Assembly (NCBI GenBank): GCA_026398695.1
Contig: JAPLSJ010000073.1
Span: 1-33,302, forward strand
DNA length: 33,302 nucleotides
Direction: 5' to 3'
Origin: Arenimonas sp.
GTDB taxonomy: Bacteria; Pseudomonadota; Gammaproteobacteria; Xanthomonadales; Xanthomonadaceae
The translations under genes and the position numbers were made by a program. Under the pieces are notes generated by a model. It ran no database searches. It saw nothing but the letters and a program-made list of their open reading frames with translations, and was not told the DNA's origin. Positions 1-7,568 of the stretch are shown one piece after another; position 1 is the stretch's first letter; the number at the start of each line of letters is the position of its first letter.

Positions 1-2172
1 GATGATGTTGCTGGCCGAGAACGCCGCTGGGTTGGTCACGTCGAGGAAATAGACGCCCTTGCCGCCGCGGCCCAGCGCACCCACCAGGATGTTCTTGTTG
101 GGCGTGTCGGCATAGCTCGACACCACCACCGGCCCGTCCACGAAGTACTGGTGGGCGTAGTTGGGGTCGGTGAGCGTCTTGAGCCTGGCGAGGCTGGCCG
201 ACGAAGTGGCGTTGGGGATGTAGGCGAACAGCTCGTCGCCCTTGTTGGAGCCGGTGCTGGCGAAGGCATGCAGCATGCCGTCGTTGGCGCCGACGAAGAT
301 GGTGTTGGTTTCCTTCACGAACGCCGGCGACGAATTGATGATGTCGCCGAGCAGATGGGGGCGGGTGCGGAAGGTGCCGCCGTTGCGGATCTCGTTGTTG
401 GTGGCGCCGGCGATGTAGGCCGCTTCATTCACGCCGAGCGCAGCCTGCTGGGTGGCGTGCGGGAAGGTCGACTTCGCGCTGCCGTACATGGTGAACACCT
501 TGCGCCCCGTGGTCGGGATGCCGAGCGAACCCAGCCAATCGGGCGTGGCGGAAACGCCCGCCGAGCTGATCGGGTACGAAGCCAGCTCACCGGTCCATTT
601 GCCGGCGACGTAGCTGGCCTGGAAGATGCGGGTCTCGGAGTCCAGGCGAACGGTGTTGGCCGCCACGTTGGAGCCGGACGCCGTGCGCTCGACGATGGCG
701 TTCAGCGCGTTGCGCAGGCCCTTGGTGAACTGCTCGGGATCGCTGGCGGCGACGAAGGAGCCATGGCCGTTCACGGCCGCATGCAGCAGGTCGTCGATGC
801 GCTCGAGGCCCGAGTTGTTGATCGGGTCAGGCCACTGCGTGGTGCCGGCGATCAGGCCCGGCATGTCGGTGACCGGATCGAGCGTGCCGCGCAGGCCGAT
901 CGAGATGCCGAAGGTCACCATATGCTGCCAGAACGCCGGGTTGGACGGCGTGGTGGGGACGATGTTGTCCAGCGTGCGCAGGTCGGTCTTCCAGTAGTGC
1001 ATGGCCACGTCGGCGAGCGTGTTGCTGTACTCGTCCTTGAACGGCGCGACGGGCGTGTAGGTGTAGCTGCCACCCCGGGGGTTCGGGATCGCCACGCCAT
1101 CGGAATTATCGGCGTTGCCGAGCGTGGTGGTGCCGCTGTTCCAGAAGCCGTCGGTGGTGAGGATGGTGAAGTTCTGCCGGCACGCGAGCTGGGCCGAGCC
1201 CGTCTCGGGACCCCACGGGCTGGTGGCGCCGGTGTCGTCGTACATTTCGCCGGCACGCGAGAGCGCGGGGATCAACGGCGTGACGCCCGAGCCCTTGGCG
1301 CCGAACAGCCGGGCGAACCAGGTGGAGCGGTTGGTCGAGGCGCCAAAGTTACGGAAGCGGCCGTTGTCGCTGCCCACCGGGATATCAAACTTGTTGCGGT
1401 CCCAGATGGTGGTGAAGCCCACGCGTACGTCCTGGGGGAGGTCACTGAAGGCATAGCTGGAACCCGCCTTCGCGACCTTCATGCGGGTGCGGTGGAAGGA
1501 GTACCAGATGGCGAAGTTCAGCTTCTCGGCGTCCAGGTCACGGGTGACGGTGTTGCCATCCTCGTCGGTCCACGTGAACGACGTGACGGCCACGCAGTTG
1601 CGCCAGCCCCAGGTCGTGGTGAACGTTCGCTCGCAGCGCGTAGCTTCGGCGCCGCCGGCGAGGATGCGCCAGCGATAATACTGGGTAGCATCGGCCAGGT
1701 CGGTCGCACCCGGCTTGGGCGCGTACCAGGTACGGTCGGCACTACGCAGGTCGATCACGTCGTTGGCCACGGCCGGGTCGTCAATCGCCAGGCTCAAGTC
1801 GTCGAACACCTTGTCGTAAGGCGTGTCCGGCATGTAGCTCTTGTCCCAGTTCTGCCAGGTCTTGTAGGTCTTGCGCGGGTCGTAGAAGACGACGTTGCTG
1901 GTGTAGGTAGAGTTGCCGATGTTGGTATCGCCGCCCACCACATCAGGCAGCGCGGGGTTTTCCATCACCCAGCCGCCGTCCGGCGCCATCGAGCCCGAGT
2001 CGTCCAGGATGAACCAGATGTTGGGCTCCACCACGTTGCCGGACTGCAGGGGCACGTTGGGAACCGTCAGGGCGGCCTGGACCGGCAAGGACATCAACGT
2101 GGCGGCAGCGCTGAACGCCACGGCCAACAGACGGGACTTGGCGGTATGGGTGCTGGAATGGATGTTGCTCAT
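1..2172 (-). CDS. pilY1: Type IV pilus tip/assembly adhesin PilY1 (partial, C-terminus off the window)
   Basis: PilY1 is secreted and caps the minor-pilin complex that primes type IV pilus assembly; it also acts in adhesion and surface sensing. The 724 codons present start with an ATG at 2172, preceded by GGAGCA. They encode a signal peptide (about residues 1-34, ending PVQA) and a von Willebrand A-like region with the metal-site motif D57-D-S59-G-S61. The visible end has the propeller-type text GANDGMLHAFAS and GALGRGGKGVYFLDV found in PilY1 C-terminal domains. The family is usually well over 1000 residues, so the rest of the propeller and any calcium loop lie beyond base 1. The frame stays open to the edge. 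It is the last visible gene of the minor-pilin operon, 38 bases after pilX. Confidence 0.93.
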   Translation of the reverse strand, partial: MSNIHSSTHTAKSRLLAVAFSAAATLMSLPVQAALTVPNVPLQSGNVVEPNIWFILDDSGSMAPDGGWVMENPALPDVVGGDTNIGNSTYTSNVVFYDPRKTYKTWQNWDKSYMPDTPYDKVFDDLSLAIDDPAVANDVIDLRSADRTWYAPKPGATDLADATQYYRWRILAGGAEATRCERTFTTTWGWRNCVAVTSFTWTDEDGNTVTRDLDAEKLNFAIWYSFHRTRMKVAKAGSSYAFSDLPQDVRVGFTTIWDRNKFDIPVGSDNGRFRNFGASTNRSTWFARLFGAKGSGVTPLIPALSRAGEMYDDTGATSPWGPETGSAQLACRQNFTILTTDGFWNSGTTTLGNADNSDGVAIPNPRGGSYTYTPVAPFKDEYSNTLADVAMHYWKTDLRTLDNIVPTTPSNPAFWQHMVTFGISIGLRGTLDPVTDMPGLIAGTTQWPDPINNSGLERIDDLLHAAVNGHGSFVAASDPEQFTKGLRNALNAIVERTASGSNVAANTVRLDSETRIFQASYVAGKWTGELASYPISSAGVSATPDWLGSLGIPTTGRKVFTMYGSAKSTFPHATQQAALGVNEAAYIAGATNNEIRNGGTFRTRPHLLGDIINSSPAFVKETNTIFVGANDGMLHAFASTGSNKGDELFAYIPNATSSASLARLKTLTDPNYAHQYFVDGPVVVSSYADTPNKNILVGALGRGGKGVYFLDVTNPAAFSASNII

Positions 2173-2210
2173 GGCGGTGCTCCGCTCGGGACGCTTGGGG
2201 GCGAGGGAAA

Positions 2211-2750
2211 TCATTCTGGCGAGGTGAAGCTGGACTGCAGGATCACTTGCGACCGGCCGGGGGCCGTGGCGCGCGCGGTGACCCGGTAACGCGGACCCAG
2301 GCAACCGGCCTGGATCGGGTTCTCGCGGTCACAGCCCGGCCAGTTGGGGGCCGAACCCATGTATTCGATGAAGTAGCCGGGCGTCACCGACAGCGAGCCC
2401 GAGGTCACCGTGGAGGCGGCCTTGTAAGGCGGGTTGGCGAGCAGCCAGCGGTTGACGAAGGTCACGTCGGCCGTGGTGACCGGGGCCGTGCACAGGCCGC
2501 CGGTGCAGGCGGCCGTGTATTGGCTGGGCTTGGTGGTGCCGGCGAAGTCCTCGCCCTGGCGCAGCGCGGCTTCGGCCGCCTGGAACATCAGGCCGCGGTC
2601 GAAGAGGTTGGCGCTCATGCGCTCCTCCATGATCGAGCCGCGCAGGCTGGCCAGACCGAGCAGGGTCATGATCAGCAGCAGCATCAGGACCACCAGCAGG
2701 GCGACGCCCTGCTGGCGATGGGGCACGCGGGAGTTCGGGGACTGGGTCAT
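2211..2750 (-). CDS. pilX: Type IV pilus minor pilin PilX
   Basis: This 179-residue protein is a PilX-type minor pilin, part of the tip complex that starts pilus polymerisation and presents PilY1. After a short basic leader ending QQG, a long hydrophobic helix (about residues 16-36) is followed by the PilX_N signature RGSIMEERMSANL and the FQAAEAALRQGE segment. As is usual in PilX, the glutamate at +5 of the mature helix is absent (it is valine here), unlike in the neighbouring pilins. The C-terminal part has cysteines likely to pair in the periplasm. Its ATG overlaps the pilW stop as ATGA, so translation is probably coupled. Confidence 0.93.
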   Translation of the reverse strand: MTQSPNSRVPHRQQGVALLVVLMLLLIMTLLGLASLRGSIMEERMSANLFDRGLMFQAAEAALRQGEDFAGTTKPSQYTAACTGGLCTAPVTTADVTFVNRWLLANPPYKAASTVTSGSLSVTPGYFIEYMGSAPNWPGCDRENPIQAGCLGPRYRVTARATAPGRSQVILQSSFTSPE

Positions 2751-3769
2751 GGCACGCGGTTCCGGAGCGTCACGGTGTGGAGGAGCGGGCGGTCGAGGGC
2801 GACGTTGTCGGTGCCGCGGATCTCGGCGGCGTTCAGGGCGCCGGCGGCCGCCTGGATGTCCATCTCGATGCGAACCGCCGCGACGGTTTTCCAGTCGTCG
2901 CCGGTGACGGTGGTGGCGTAGTTCGAGCCACCGATCTGCAGGTAGGACAGGCGCATGTCGTTGATGCCCTCGGTGATCTCCTCGGGCGCCTGGTTCAGCG
3001 CGCGCCGATAGAGCGAGCGGCCGCCGCGGGCGTTGTTGCCGATGTACCAGACCGTGGACGAGAACTTGGCGATGACGGCGTTGTCGCCGTACTGCTTGCC
3101 GTCCTTGGCCTTGTCGCCGACGCAGCTCGGGAAGCTGAGCGACTTGCAGTCGTTCACCATGCCGTTGAACTGCGGGCCCGGGTTGTTGCCGGTGTTGTGG
3201 TTGACGTGCAGCACGTTGTTCTGCGGGCCGGTCTGCAGGAAGATCGTGGCCTGCGTGTAGTCGCAGATCAGCAGCACGTCGCCGGGATTGAAGCCATGGT
3301 CCACGGTGTTGACGTGGATGGTGGCCGCGGCCGGGTTGTGCTTGGTGACGGTGACGTCGGCGGAACCGCCCGACTTGATCTCGATCGCATCGGTGGCCAG
3401 CACGCGCTGGCCGACGCCCGTGCCGTCAAGGCCCGCATACGCTTCGCCGGCGTCGTAGCCGCGCAGGCCGTCGCCGAACGACGTGGCCGAAGTCACCGGG
3501 ATGATGGTGTTGGCGACCGGGATGTTCTTGCCGCAGGGCGTGCCGCCGGCTTCGCGCAGCTCGCGCGCCAGCAGCTCGAACGCCACGCGCCCGTTTTCCT
3601 GCAGCCGGCCCAGGGTCTCGGTGGCGGCGTAGGTGCGCTTGTTGGCGATGAAGATGCCGCCGGCGGCCGCGACCACCAGCAGGCCGATCACCAGGGCGAT
3701 CATCAGCTCGATCAGGCTGAAGCCCCGCGCTGCGGCCGGGGTGCGGCGGATGTTTCGCTGATTGGTCAT
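2747..3769 (-). CDS. pilW: Type IV pilus minor pilin PilW
   Basis: PilW is a large minor pilin of the priming and tip complex. I place the start at the ATG at 3769, which overlaps the pilV stop as ATGA; the frame is open further upstream, but that text lies inside pilV and does not look like a leader. The 340-residue product has a classical prepilin site G16/F17 with the conserved glutamate at +5 (E21) in GFSLIELMIALVIG, then a transmembrane/assembly helix. The segment RLQENGRVAFELLARELREAG is the PilW signature. The periplasmic part is long and has several cysteines, normal for PilW. The operon order fimT-V-W-X-Y1 supports the call. Confidence 0.93.
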   Translation of the reverse strand: MTNQRNIRRTPAAARGFSLIELMIALVIGLLVVAAAGGIFIANKRTYAATETLGRLQENGRVAFELLARELREAGGTPCGKNIPVANTIIPVTSATSFGDGLRGYDAGEAYAGLDGTGVGQRVLATDAIEIKSGGSADVTVTKHNPAAATIHVNTVDHGFNPGDVLLICDYTQATIFLQTGPQNNVLHVNHNTGNNPGPQFNGMVNDCKSLSFPSCVGDKAKDGKQYGDNAVIAKFSSTVWYIGNNARGGRSLYRRALNQAPEEITEGINDMRLSYLQIGGSNYATTVTGDDWKTVAAVRIEMDIQAAAGALNAAEIRGTDNVALDRPLLHTVTLRNRVP

Positions 3770-4230
3770 ATCCGGCTCGTCGTGGTGAGGGTTTGCGCGG
3801 CGTTGCCGTCGCTGGCGCGGGAGTCGTTCCACTCCACTGTGACGCTGCACACGTTGTTGACGCACGCCGAGATCGTGCCGCAGGCCGACTGGCCCATCGT
3901 GTCCTTGAGCGACCGCAGCCACAGGTGCTGGTCGCGGCTGACCAGGGTGCCGCCGGCGCTGGGCACGGTGCAGGTCTTGGCGAGCGAGTAGCCGTTGGCG
4001 CGCGCCGCCGTGGCGTTGGCGCGCATGGCGTCGAACAGCGAGTAGCTGAGCACCACGGCCTGGGTGCGGTCGAAGGCGCTCTGGCTGTTGCGCAGGGTGA
4101 CGGCCTGCATGGCGGCGATGCCCAGCAGCCCGATGGCCAGGATGAGCGCGGCGATCAGCACTTCGATGAGGCTCAGGCCCCGCTGCGAGCCGCGCTGGGC
4201 GCTGGCGGAACGGCGTTCGTTGCGAATCAT
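3766..4230 (-). CDS. pilV: Type IV pilus minor pilin PilV
   Basis: This 154-residue minor pilin has a leader ending SQRG18, cleavage before L19, and the conserved E23 at +5 in GLSLIEVLIAALILAIGLLG. The segment AAMQAVTLRNSQSA continues the helix as in PilV proteins. Four cysteines lie in the C-terminal globular part. PilV joins FimT/FimU, PilW and PilX in the complex that initiates pilus assembly in the inner membrane. The gene follows fimT by 13 bases and its stop overlaps the pilW start. Confidence 0.92.
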   Translation of the reverse strand: MIRNERRSASAQRGSQRGLSLIEVLIAALILAIGLLGIAAMQAVTLRNSQSAFDRTQAVVLSYSLFDAMRANATAARANGYSLAKTCTVPSAGGTLVSRDQHLWLRSLKDTMGQSACGTISACVNNVCSVTVEWNDSRASDGNAAQTLTTTSRI

Positions 4231-4243
4231 GTCGTCCCCCTGG

Positions 4244-4852
4244 TCAGATGTTGGTGGGTGCGTTGCAGGCGCCGGCGCCGCTGCGCGCCTGCACCGAGAG
4301 GCGGCTGCCGGAACCGATCTGCACGTCGCGGATGTTCGCCGCCGGGCGCGTGGTCACGATGCAGACGCTGAACTTGCCGGCGAGGATCGCCGCCGCGTTG
4401 GTGACGTTGTCGCGCGCGCGGCCGTCGGACCGGAACACGATGCGGTTGGCGGCAGTGATGGCCGGGCTGCCCAGCACCTGGATGGCGGGGTTGATCTCGG
4501 TGTCGCGAAGCACCAGGGCATCGTCGGCGGCAACGTTGCGATCGGCGTCCACGAAGGAAATGTGGCGGCGCCAGTCGGTGCCGCCGCAGGTGGTGCCGTT
4601 CGCACTGGGGCACATCACCACCCGGGCGTTGCGCCGGATGGCCTCGGAGCGGGCGATCTGGAAGCTGGTCACCAGCTCGTTGGCGGCACCGGTCAGGCGG
4701 TTGCCGTTGATCATCCCCTGGAAATTCGGGAAGGCGATCGCCGAAACGACGCCGATGATAATGATGACCACCAGCAGCTCGAGCAGCGTGTAACCGCGTA
4801 CCCGGGGCCGCGGCATCGCGCCGGGCGAAGGTGGTTGGCGTTCTTGGCTCAT
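4244..4852 (-). CDS. fimT: Type IV pilus minor pilin FimT/FimU (GspH family)
   Basis: The 202-residue product begins with a basic leader ending VRG20, then YTLLELLVVIIIIG with the conserved E25 at +5 and the AFPNF turn typical of GspH/FimT pseudopilins. A GspH domain follows: the helix text FQIARSEAIRRNARVVMCPS is diagnostic. It is the first gene of the minor-pilin operon and probably the member that links the tip complex to the major pilin. Symbol choice between fimT and fimU is uncertain; the family is not. The 160 bases between this start and the divergent kinase must hold both promoters, but I saw no convincing -35/-10 pair there. Confidence 0.9.
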   Translation of the reverse strand: MSQERQPPSPGAMPRPRVRGYTLLELLVVIIIIGVVSAIAFPNFQGMINGNRLTGAANELVTSFQIARSEAIRRNARVVMCPSANGTTCGGTDWRRHISFVDADRNVAADDALVLRDTEINPAIQVLGSPAITAANRIVFRSDGRARDNVTNAAAILAGKFSVCIVTTRPAANIRDVQIGSGSRLSVQARSGAGACNAPTNI

Positions 4853-5012
4853 GGTTTCAACCCCAGGCTATCTGGGATGGAAGCCTAGCCCTGCCCCGAC
4901 CCGGGTGCCAGCCCGGACCGATGGGCGGCCCGATGGGCAGCGCCAGCGGGCGGCTTTGAAATCCCCCACCCGGGCGGCATGATGGCGCCTGCTTCCCTTC
5001 CCGTGGGCCCGA

Positions 5013-6035
5013 ATGGCTTCCAGCCCCGCACCTCCCAGCCCGCTCGAAGCCCTCTGGCAACCGCAGGCGCTCATCGCGGTGGTGCTGGCGGGCGAAGGGC
5101 TGGCGGCCCTGCTGGCGCTGGCGCCCGGGAACCAGTCCGACCGCTGGGTCCACTTCGGGCTGGCCTCGATCATGATCCAGTGGGTGGGACTGCTGACCCT
5201 GGCGGGCCTGTACTTCATGCGCCGGCCGCTGGCCAGGCTGGCACCGCCCCGCGTGGCCTGGATCGCCCTGTCCCTGCTGCTGATCAGCACCTGGCTGGCC
5301 GGTGCGGCGTCGTGGTGGATGCTGCAGGGGCCGGATCCGGCCAGGAACCAGGATTGGCCAACCTACCTGCTGCAGTTGAGCGCCATGGCCCTGACGGTCG
5401 GCGTGCTCGGGCTGGCGGCCTTCCAGAATTTCTGGCGCGCACGCCGCATGGCCCTGCTCGCCAAGCAGTCCGAACTCGAGGCGCTGCAGGCGCGCATCCG
5501 CCCGCACTTCCTGTTCAACACCCTCAACACCGGCGCCGCCCTGGTGCACGACCAGCCCGGGCAGGCCGAGCGGCTGCTGCTCGACCTGGCCGACCTGTTC
5601 CGGGCCGCCCTGTCGGGACCCCGTGACATCCCCCTGGCCGATGAACTGGCCCTCGCGCGGCGTTACCTGGAAATCGAATCACTGCGGTTCGGCGACCGCC
5701 TGCGGCTGGGTTGGGACCTTCCCGACCCGCTGCCGGGCGTGCTGATGCCCGCGCTGTCGATCCAGCCGCTGGTGGAGAACGCCATCCGCCACGGCGTCGA
5801 GCCTTCTGCCGGCGGCGCCCGCGTGGACGTGGCGGTGAAGGTGGACGGCGACGCCGTGTGGGTGGTCATCAGCAACGACCTGCCGCCGCGCGGCGCGGCC
5901 GCCGCGCCGGGCCACCACGTCGGGCTGGCCTCGGCGCGCGAACGCATCGAGGCCCTGAGCCAGGGACGGGGCAAGCTGGACACCGAAATCCGCGACGGCC
6001 GCTTCATCGCAACCATCCGCATGCCACTGGGCTAG
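5013..6035 (+). CDS. AlgZ/FimS-like LytS-family sensor histidine kinase
   Basis: The 340-residue protein has four probable membrane helices (about residues 19-38, 47-69, 81-103 and 118-140), a short coiled linker, and a His_kinase domain with the phospho-acceptor motif RPHFLFNTLN (H165). The N box of the ATPase domain is seen at ENAIRHG (255-261). The G1 region reads ISNDLPP rather than the classical DxGxG, and GHHVGL (300-305) serves as the glycine-rich lid, as in AlgZ/FimS-type kinases. In Pseudomonas aeruginosa the FimS-AlgR pair activates the fimU-pilVWXY1 operon. Here the kinase gene lies back to back with that operon. No response regulator gene is next to it: the following gene is convergent ppnN. 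Confidence 0.85.
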   Translation: MASSPAPPSPLEALWQPQALIAVVLAGEGLAALLALAPGNQSDRWVHFGLASIMIQWVGLLTLAGLYFMRRPLARLAPPRVAWIALSLLLISTWLAGAASWWMLQGPDPARNQDWPTYLLQLSAMALTVGVLGLAAFQNFWRARRMALLAKQSELEALQARIRPHFLFNTLNTGAALVHDQPGQAERLLLDLADLFRAALSGPRDIPLADELALARRYLEIESLRFGDRLRLGWDLPDPLPGVLMPALSIQPLVENAIRHGVEPSAGGARVDVAVKVDGDAVWVVISNDLPPRGAAAAPGHHVGLASARERIEALSQGRGKLDTEIRDGRFIATIRMPLG

Positions 6036-6053
6036 CCCCGGCGAGCGCCGGGG
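6036..6053. terminator. GC-rich hairpin between convergent kinase and ppnN genes
   Basis: CCCCGGC and GCCGGGG pair around a GAGC loop directly after the TAG of the kinase gene and 12 bases from the ppnN stop. Neither side has a clear T-run, so termination is inferred from position and symmetry only. Confidence 0.4.
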
Positions 6054-6065
6054 CCTGGCGAAACC

Positions 6066-7451
6066 TCAGCCGCCGACGATGCGGTAGCAGGGCTTGTAGT
6101 CGTCGGCGATCTTCATGCGCCGCTGGGCCACGAACGCGTGCAGCAGGCCGTCGAGCGCCTTCATCATGTCGGCGTCGCCGTCGATGGTGAACGGGCCGTG
6201 CCGCTCGATCTCGCGGATGCCCTCTTCCTTGACGTTGCCGGCGACGATGCCCGAGAAGGCGCGGCGCAGGTCGGCCGCCAGCAGGTGCGCCGGCTGGTCG
6301 CGGTGCAGGTTGAGGCCGGACATGGCCGCGTGCGTGGGCGCGAACGGCAGCTGGAACTCCACCGGCAGGTGCAGCGACCAGTTGAAGAAGAAGGCGTCCT
6401 GTTCCTTCAGGCGATGCTCGCGCACGCGGCGGATGCCCTGGCGCATGGCCTGGGCCACTTCGGCCGGGTTGTCGACGATGATGCGGTAGCGCGAGGTGGC
6501 GGCGTCGCCCAGGGTCAGGCGCAGGAACTGGTCGATCTGCTCGAAGTAGGCCGCCGATTCGCGCGGGCCGGTGAGGATCAGCGGGAACGGCAGCTCGGCG
6601 TTTTCCGGGTGCAGCAGCAGGCCCAGCAGGTACAGGATTTCCTCGGCCGTGCCGACGCCACCCGGGAAGACGATGATGCCGTGGCCCAGGCGGACGAACG
6701 CCTCGAGGCGCTTCTCGATGTCCGGCATGATCACCAGGTTGTTGACGATCGGATTGGGCGACTCGGCGGCGATGATGCCCGGCTCGGTGATGCCGATGTA
6801 GCGCGGGCGGCCGTGGCGCTGCTTGGCGTGGGCGATGGTGGCGCCCTTCATCGGGCCCTTCATGGCGCCCGGGCCGCAGCCGGTGCAGATGTCCAGGCCG
6901 CGCAGGCCCAGTTCGTAGCCCACCTTCTTGGTGTACAGGTATTCGTCGCGGTTGATCGAGTGGCCGCCCCAGCAGACCACCAGGTTCGGGTCCTGGTAGG
7001 ACTTCATCACGCGCGCGTTGCGCAGGATCTCGAACACGGCGCTGGTGAGGCCGGCGCTGGTGCCCAGGTCGAAGCGGCCGCTGCCGTGGATCTCGTTGGC
7101 GTTGTAGGCGATGTCGCGCACCACGGCGAACAGGTTCTCGGCGATGCCGCGGATGATCTCGCCGTCCACGAAGGCGGTGGCGGGCGCGGCGCGCAGCTCG
7201 ATCTTGATGCCGCGGTCCTGCTGCTGCACCTCGATGTCGAAATCGGGGTAACGCTGGGCGGCGGCGCGCGGGTCGTCGGATTCGCTGCCGGTGGTGAGCA
7301 CCGCCAGCGCGCAGCGGCGCAGCATGTCGCGCTGGCCGCCGGTGGAGGCGTCGCGCAGGCGCGCCACTTCGTCGCGCGAAAGGATGTCCAGGCCGCCGCG
7401 CGGGGAAATGCGCGTGTTGACGGTGGCGGGGTTGTTCAGGGTGTCGCTCAT
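6066..7451 (-). CDS. ppnN: Pyrimidine/purine nucleotide 5'-monophosphate nucleosidase PpnN (YgdH)
   Basis: PpnN hydrolyses nucleoside monophosphates to base and ribose 5-phosphate; in E. coli it is activated by (p)ppGpp. The 461-residue product matches the usual length of about 454. It has an N-terminal extension domain, a LOG (lysine-decarboxylase-like Rossmann) core with GCGPGAMKGPMKGA (191-204) and PGGVGTAEE (263-271), and a C-terminal domain. The ATG at 7451 is the first in-frame start. It is convergent with the kinase gene and downstream of the TonB receptor, from which it is separated by that gene's terminator, so it probably has its own promoter in 7452-7510. Confidence 0.93.
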   Translation of the reverse strand: MSDTLNNPATVNTRISPRGGLDILSRDEVARLRDASTGGQRDMLRRCALAVLTTGSESDDPRAAAQRYPDFDIEVQQQDRGIKIELRAAPATAFVDGEIIRGIAENLFAVVRDIAYNANEIHGSGRFDLGTSAGLTSAVFEILRNARVMKSYQDPNLVVCWGGHSINRDEYLYTKKVGYELGLRGLDICTGCGPGAMKGPMKGATIAHAKQRHGRPRYIGITEPGIIAAESPNPIVNNLVIMPDIEKRLEAFVRLGHGIIVFPGGVGTAEEILYLLGLLLHPENAELPFPLILTGPRESAAYFEQIDQFLRLTLGDAATSRYRIIVDNPAEVAQAMRQGIRRVREHRLKEQDAFFFNWSLHLPVEFQLPFAPTHAAMSGLNLHRDQPAHLLAADLRRAFSGIVAGNVKEEGIREIERHGPFTIDGDADMMKALDGLLHAFVAQRRMKIADDYKPCYRIVGG

Positions 7452-7510
7452 CGATGGCTCTTTGGTCGTCGTTTTATCGGAACGGCAGACTCTACCACCG
7501 GAAACCCGCC

Positions 7511-7546
7511 CAAAAGAAAACGGCCGGAGGTTTCCCTCCGGCCGTT
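7511..7546 (-). terminator. Rho-independent terminator of the TonB-dependent receptor gene
   Basis: A perfect 12-bp stem (7519-7530 with 7535-7546) closes a 4-base loop. Read on the minus strand it is followed by TTTTCTTTTG, a good U-tract, and it lies 22 bases after the receptor stop codon. Confidence 0.88.
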
Positions 7547-7568
7547 CCGTGTTGCCTTGCCGCTGCTA

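Noticed and set aside
151-2289. A 712-codon open frame on the plus strand
   Set aside because: It is antisense to pilY1, whose translation has clear family motifs; the plus frame has none.
4853-5012. A TGGCAC element resembling a sigma54 -24 site before fimT
   Set aside because: The GC of the -12 element is not at the needed distance, so the sigma54 reading fails.
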